Shown here: positions 57,569 through 64,000 of the stretch, one piece after another
Layout of the letters: each line of letters begins with the position of its first letter
Position numbering within the stretch: position 1 is the first letter of the stretch
Assembly (NCBI RefSeq): GCF_019175385.1
Contig: NC_083345.1
Coordinates: forward strand, 115,430,480 to 115,494,479
DNA length: 64,000 nt
From: Lycium barbarum
Lineage: Eukaryota > Streptophyta > Magnoliopsida > Solanales > Solanaceae
Direction: 5' to 3'
Notes under the pieces: model-generated
Told to the model about the DNA's origin: nothing
The model's database searches: none
The model's input: only the letters and a program-made list of their open reading frames with translations
Program-made: the position numbers and the translations under genes

Positions 57569-58333
57569 GGCCAAAGTCATAGATGGACCCCTGAACTTGT
57601 TCTGATTTTTCATTTAGACCACTTAATTGAAACGTTGACCATCTGGACCCTCGAACATAAAATAAATTGTGTCATTTGAACCCCTCGTGCTAGCTGGGCA
57701 CACGCGTGCAGTCCACTTGCAGTGACATGGAAAAATAGACCAATAAAAATAAGTCATGTCAACAAAAAAAAAAATTAAGAAAAATTAATTTTAAAATCTA
57801 TTTAAATAATTTTAAAAAAATCTGAAAAACCCAACCCATCCTCTCCGATAGCCCACTTCACCGCCGCCACTTCCGCTGTTGTATCCGCCGCCCCCACCAC
57901 CTCCACCGCCGCCGCCGCTGCTTCAAAATCTATTTAAATATTTAAAAAAATGGTGCCGTTTTTTGTCGGAGATTTATTTAAATAGATTTTGAAGTGGAGT
58001 AGCGGCGGCAGTGGCGATGGCGGAGGCAGTGGCGGCGGCGAAGTGGGCTATCGAAGAGGATGGGTTGGGTTTTTCAATTTTTTTTTGAATTATTTAAATA
58101 GATTTTAAAATAGAGTTTTTGTTAAAATTAATTTTTAATGATTAAAAATTTTTTAAAAAGAAAAAAATTGGTAACTCACGCTCTGTTTAAAGCATTGCAC
58201 TGCACGCGTGTGCCCAGCTGACACGAGTGGTTCAAATGACACATTTTATCTTATGTTTAAGGGTTCAGATGATCAACGTTTCAGTTAAGAGATCTAAATG
58301 AAAAATCAGGATAAGTTCAGGGTGACTTTGACC
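57569..58333. mobile_element. MULE-like foldback element with GC-rich arms
   Basis: Ends GGCCAAAGTCA and TGACTTTGACC; perfect 9-bp target duplication tttttgaaa (57560-57568, 58334-58342). Inverted similarity runs almost the whole element: cacgcgtgcagt pairs with actgcacgcgtg-type sequence, and ccgccgcc arms (57845-57925) pair with ggcggcgg arms (57995-58045). The whole element can fold as one hairpin with a loop near 57935-57975. Confidence 0.92.
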
Positions 58334-61300
58334 TTTTTGAAAAGACTGCTCTTTAAAAATCTTAACGATTAAGAAAAAAAAAAACTGTCAAAAAAGTAGT
58401 AGATCCCAATGGTAATATAAATATTAAGGAAAGCAAAAGTTACAAGTTGGTGTTATATGTTTGCTTTTTTGCTTTTCAATTATTTCTTATTTATTGTTTT
58501 TCTTGGATATTGTGGGACTATGAAATGCTAGGGCAGAAAAAGGTTAATCAATGTGCAATGAATGAGTGATGGGAGATCTTAGGAATGAAATCATAAGACA
58601 AATTAAAGTCACATTTAACCCTCAAATCCCCCGCCCCCCGCCCCGCCACCGCCCCTCCTCCCACAACAAAAAAAAATTCCCCCCAAACCTTTTGTTTTCT
58701 TTTGTTTCTATGTTTATTGATCTATGTAGATTTTTGTTATTTAAACATTTAAAGTGCTTTCTGCAAACCAAAATCTTTTCTGAAAATAAAAAAGGAAATA
58801 TCCTGTGATTGTTTCGATCCCCAAAAAAAAAAAAAAAAAAAAAAAAGATTATTCGTTTGTTTAAGAGTCATATTTTGATCATATTACACCAATTTCATTC
58901 AAAAACTAATACTGGAAACACTGTTTGAACTCAACATTTTTCATTTAATTTATTTCTCATGTAATTTAAATCACTAAATTTTATTTTATGATAAATAAAT
59001 TATTTTATCCATTATGCTAAAAATAAAATAAATCCTTAATTGACAGACTAAACAAGTTATTAAATTTGGATTATAATACTTTTTCATATGCAACGAACAT
59101 TTGGAGGAAAGTTTACAGAAATATTGATTTTTAGCATTTGATGTTACTCTTTTTCTAATTATAGGGATAATTTATGGACTTTATCTAAGTAAATAGGCTT
59201 TGATCTTTTGAGATAAAGTTCCTCAAATGATATAAATGCTAATCTTTTATAAGTTTTGTGGTACCTTTCAAAGTAGATCATGATTGAAATTACTCTTAGT
59301 TTTCTCAGTAAACGTATAATGATTTAATTTATTTCATTCTATTTTATTATTTTCATAACCATGTAACGTTATAATTGCTGTACTCATCTAATTAACGTTA
59401 TAATTATTGTACTCAGCTAATTAAGTATTTTACAAATTGATAATTAATTAATTCCAGCAGCATCCACTTAATTCAAAAAATCCCACAGCTGTACAGCAGC
59501 AAAACAAATTAAGCCAAATTTCAAAATACTAAACAACCAAAAATAAAAGAACTTGTGTAGTTCTTTTTAAAATCACTTGGTATCCAAAATTCGTTAACTC
59601 AAGTAATTCAAATTATGTAGTGCAAAATTTGTTAAAGGAGAAAACATTAAATACGAGACCTTTATTTAAAAATAAAAAAGGATCATATTCATCTTACCAC
59701 CATAATATCCTTAATGGTATCAGTGTGACATTTTCTTCCGTAAGAAGGTGAAATTCTTCGTTGAAATGGTAGAATGAATGGGACATACATGATGTGCATG
59801 TTGATTACAAAATATAGATAAAGATCAAATAAGATTATTATATTACAACTAGTACAATGATAATAATAAAAGCTCCAGTTGGAAAAGTAGAAACTTCCAT
59901 TTGATATTTCTTTAATACTATACTAACCTTTTAATAACTTTTTACTATATGCTCACATGACCTTTCTCCCCCTTCTTTCTTGTTGTTCATATCTATTATT
60001 GGATAAGACGACAACATATACACACGTACATTCTCGAAGCACTTGATGAAAGCTAAGTTCATAAAGTTAGAAATTTCTACCAGCTTTTATTTGTTTTTAG
60101 CATGTTGGTTAGATACTGTTTTAGGTTAGCAGCTCTAAATTTTTCTGATATATACTCTGATTATGTAAAGAAAATTATTCCAGTAACGGAATTTTACTTG
60201 TTATACCATGTTCTTTACTCTATGTTCCAAGCATTGTCACATCTCAAAATTGGAATCAGATGTGATTGACATCTAATTTGTACTACCCATAGTGTAAGAT
60301 CTTAGCAGAGCAGTAAAATCAAATAAAACTCTTATTTATAAATATTGAAAAACTGAATAAAAATTCTATTGTAACAACTAACAACGTCTGAACAACTAAT
60401 TTATCACTAAGTCATTAGTCTCTACAGACTAAAATTTGAATACAAAGTTTACGGGACATTTAGGAATACTGAAAATGTCTAAAAGCATGGAAGATCTGAT
60501 AGAAATTTAGCTATAGCTAGGAAGAAGCAATAGAACTCAACATTTTGATCTACGATTCTCATCACCTAAAAATCTCAACACCTGCCATACGAAGGAGGTA
60601 GGCGTAAACGGGCTAAGTACCACTGATAGCTAGGGTACCTGGTATGTCTCGTTGACAACTCCAAAGCAAGGGAACAAGACTTCTTTAGGCTAATCAAATA
60701 TAATTAATGAAAGCGCGATAAAGAAGTACTAGTAATTTGTATATTTAACACTGAAATTTGTAAGCTAAAACTGAATTTGAGATCTCAGTTATATTCTAAA
60801 TCTGATTTATTTGATAGCATTTATTCTGAAAATTAAAAGTCTCACAAACAATGACACTAGCAAGTGTGGGTAGTTGACCCTAGTTCTGGCGTCACTCACG
60901 CTTGGGGAGGTTGGTCACTTCTCTCAACCTGAAAAAATCACGCGTTAGCACCTGGCAGTGTGCAATAGCTAACCTTGGACTTCGAGATACTCACTCCTGG
61001 GGAGGTTGACTATTTCTCCCATGCGGAATGTAATCACATTTATCTGAGTCTGAACTGAATCTGATCAATACAATCAATTGCACACACAACAGGTAATTAA
61101 ATCTAATTATGCAAATCAATTATTTTATGATATTTTGATTGTCTCTAAGCTTGTGTAACTAGTTTCATTCTGAATTTCCTTCTGAAGTATCTATAGATAA
61201 CAGTTTGAATTCATCGAACTTAGGAGAGTATGCTTCAACTAGTCAAATCTTCACATAGCTGTTAATGGCTTCATATTGTTTCCACTCATTATAAACTCTC

Positions 61301-61658
61301 TTTGAACGAAGACTTCACAAATCCTAGGTTATGGGTCCCTTGAAGATTATTTATTGAATTCTTGGTGAAAATCTGAAATTGGGGGACTTAATGATGTTAA
61401 CTAATGTTAATGTTTGCAGATCAACTCAACTCCGCGGCCTTACTTTAGGAGTATGTGATGAACCTTGGTGCATTTTTCTTTCTAAAGCTCTCTAAAATGC
61501 TATAGAAGTATTTGGATTTCTCTCTTCTGAAATTATTGTTAATATCCTATGAAATTTGGGCTCGGGAAAATCGTGTGCCATGCATGTGCATCACACCAGG
61601 CAAACCTAGAATTTCTCCCAAATATTGTGTGACACACATTCACAGTACCAGGGCTAAG
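58334..61658. other. AT-rich intergenic stretch
   Basis: No gene supported. Contains a C-rich patch (58628-58668), poly-A (58821-58846), and a repeated ctcac(g/t)c(t/c)tggggaggttg motif at about 60896 and 60990. The stretch starting tgtcacatctcaaaattgg at 60236 could be an old LTR, but no partner was found. Confidence 0.45.
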
Positions 61659-62390
61659 TAGGGCTGGGCATAAATACCGAAAACCGAAAAACCGAACCGA
61701 ACCGAACCGAAACAAATCGAACCGAAACTTCAACAAACCGAACCGAACCGAACTAGTTTGGTTCGGTGTTTGGTGTCCATTGTCAAAAAACCGAAACCGA
61801 AATAGCCGAACCGAAGTTTGATAAAACCGAACCGAAAAACCGAACGCGCACCGAAATTTAATACATTACCCAAAAAAATTAAGATAGTCCAGGCCCATTA
61901 AATTTAAAGCAAAAAAAACACAATTGTAATATGTCCTCTTTTGCATTTGTATCCCTAATTTTCCACTTCAATTGAAAAAATCAAATATCGTTAACAAAGA
62001 AAGGTAACTAGGATGTCTCTTTAGGATTAATGTATGTCCTTTATGCGTTTCCTTAATTATTCTTACGGTATGTATATAACATCTAGTAATCCTATGTCAT
62101 GATTATAGTTTTCTGTTCTTGTGTATCCTGTTTGTTTGATTTTGATTTCAATTTATCAGTTTTATGTTTTATTGCTTTTGAGAATATGAATTAGTGTCAA
62201 TGGAATCGCTTCTAATATTATATTAAAAAAAACAAATTGAAAAAACCGAAACCGAACCGAACCGAACTTTAAAAAACCGAACCGAACTAGTTTGGTTCGG
62301 TGTTTGGTGTCCACCTTCAAAAAACTGAACCCGAAATAGCCAAACCGAAGTTTGATAAAACCGAACCGAAAAACCGAACGCCCACCCCTA
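61659..62390. mobile_element. hAT MITE rich in aaccgaaccg repeats
   Basis: Termini TAGGGCTGGGC and GCCCACCCCTA; perfect 8-bp target duplication gggctaag (61651-61658, 62391-62398). The two ends hold direct near-copies of a ~120-bp block (61735-61855 and 62275-62385; accgaactagtttggttcgg, ggtgtttggtgtcca) plus tandem aaccg units. No transposase. Confidence 0.93.
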
Positions 62391-62398
62391 GGGCTAAG

Positions 62399-64000
62399 CC
62401 AAGATTTTTTCCAAGTGTTGTGCGACGCACAAACCAATGCACCGCTACATCGATCCGTTTCACTAAGTTTCACGTCATCTGTTAACATATTTCAAACACT
62501 TTATATCCTCAAGTGAGTTTCAACTAGTTACTAAATGTTACTGAACCTAACAGGTATCAAGTCATGTTTCTTAAAAAACAGTTACCACTTACCTGCATAA
62601 TAGATAATTTAACAAATAGTGTAAAATAATATTCCAGTTGTTCCAATATGTCATTATTTCTTTATTAGTCTGTTTAAAAAAATAGTCATCCTTCTATATT
62701 TAGAAAATATAACTTAAAATTCTCATTTTACCCTTAGTAATTTACATTTATGAACACATCAATCTCATGATTTGTTTTTTTTTTAAAAAAATTCTTAAAT
62801 TTATGTACATATACATCATCAAATTACATCACATAAATTGAAACACAAGAATTATACATTTCCTTAAAGAGTTAAAAGTGGATGTTATAAGCGATAAAGT
62901 TACCTTAGTAAGACCTCGCGCTCTCATTGCCTGCACTAGTACTTTACTGTTCTCTATGACCTAATTAACAAAAGCAACATTATCTTTTCAAGTTATTTTC
63001 TACAATTCCGTTTCACAATTTTCCATCAATATGTGATTACGAACTAATAGATACTATTTAGATTACGAAAATCACTTGATTTCTAAGGGATCTTTACACA
63101 AATAGCTGGCTAAATACATCGTTTACTTTTTCCTAACCAATATACACGATTATATACATATTATACATGAATAATATATCTATTATACATCCGCCGGATG
63201 CGACTCTTTTATCGGAAAAAAGAGAGTTACCTTCTGTGAATATTCCTGATTGGCTACTGATTCGTCACGTGATTTCTGTTTGGCCCTTTTTACACTTTGG
63301 GGTTAGGCATACTTTAGTTTTGGTGTGATAGGCACTTAGTGCGAATTGGATATAAGTGCGTCGTAAGTACAATGACATTGACTAAATTAAATAAAATACA
63401 GATTTTCTTTTAATAAATGAAATCTGAAATAACTCATGTTAAAACTGAAACTGAAAAATGTTGGTAATATTGTCACAATCCAAATTAGAAATTTTTACAC
63501 TACATAAAAGCTCAATAAAATCCATAACAAAAAATAACTCTAAAATTTATTTTCTTATAACTTTTAGCTATATATATATATATGCAGTATATAATACATG
63601 CTAATTTTACATTAAGTATACACTGGTGACCGCTATAACCTATTATGGTTAAACAGATGAAATTTTCAAACTAGGGATCGTGACCGATACTCAACGAGCT
63701 CATCTCACCGGCAGACCAGTACTACTAATTGAGATTCAATTTATTCATAATAATTGAAAAACACATATAAATCATGCAGTATCAACTTACTTTTTTTTAG
63801 ACATAAACGTGAACATCAAATTAATCCACAATATTCATTTAAGAATCTATCAAGTATACATGGAGTTTACAACTCTAGAATTTTCCCTAACATGCATGAA
63901 AGCCTAAATGGAAACGTAACGCAAATAGACAACCCTGGAACCAATTGTGGGACTCACCACAAAGTTTGTTTCAAACTTTGAACATTTAATTAACTTCAAT
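62399..64000. other. AT-rich intergenic stretch to window end
   Basis: 62655-62820 resembles the interior of the same Stowaway-like MITE seen at 18552 (ttctatatttagaaaatata). 63471 onward (tgtcacaatccaaattag, then gggatcgtgaccgatactc) has the style of a Tekay-type LTR start but runs off the window. The open frame 63754-63981 is not supported. Confidence 0.4.

Noticed and set aside
62162..62488. 108-codon minus open frame rich in Phe/Gly/Arg
   Set aside because: Translation of aaccg tandem units in the hAT MITE.
63754..63981. 75-codon + open frame at window end
   Set aside because: No recognisable motif, AT-rich, possibly within an LTR-like stretch.

Overview
This is plant nuclear DNA, most likely Solanaceae. 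The evidence is two fragments that look like the Solanaceae TS-type SINE (with GTT tails), Solanaceae-style MITEs, and one intact plant housekeeping gene. The genus cannot be read from the sequence. I can support one functional-looking host gene: PAM16 (mitochondrial import motor subunit) on the + strand at about 45988-48586, in four coding exons. Almost everything else is transposable-element DNA, much of it nested, set in AT-rich intergenic sequence.

Layout. 0.27-3.6 kb: decayed Ty1/copia element with two LTRs. 4.1-6.2 kb plus 18.05-18.5 kb: copy 1 of an intergenic segment, split by an 11.9-kb Ty3/gypsy element of the Tat type (6180-18042, TSD ATGTG). That element carries gag, protease, RT, RNase H, a second RNase H and integrase on +, and an intron-containing extra ORF on the opposite strand. 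18.8-20.2 kb: a MULE-like element with long terminal inverted repeats. 20.7-21.8 kb plus 42.05-43.6 kb: copy 2 of the same segment, split by a 20-kb nested block. The backbone of that block is a minus-strand copia element (LTRs 22496-22762 and 41209-41491). A minus-strand chromovirus (25574-33201) sits inside it and itself holds a solo LTR (28162-29695) and a Tourist-type MITE (32536-32777). A hAT-like element (35586-40327) also sits inside the copia and holds a truncated second chromovirus (35690-39379). 44-45.4 kb: LINE fragment and a GGT-rich hAT-like element. 46-48.6 kb: PAM16, with a 407-bp TRIM in its long first intron. 49.7-58.3 kb: a cluster of non-autonomous DNA transposons, several nested, most with readable target-site duplications (8 bp for hAT-like, 9 bp for MULE-like). 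58.3-64 kb: AT-rich intergenic DNA with one hAT MITE (61659-62390).

No retrotransposon here has an intact coding frame; all carry stops or frameshifts, so none looks autonomous. The most informative structure is historical. Two copies of one segment act as each other's empty sites, which gives exact insertion boundaries and a relative order of events. All boundaries were read by eye.
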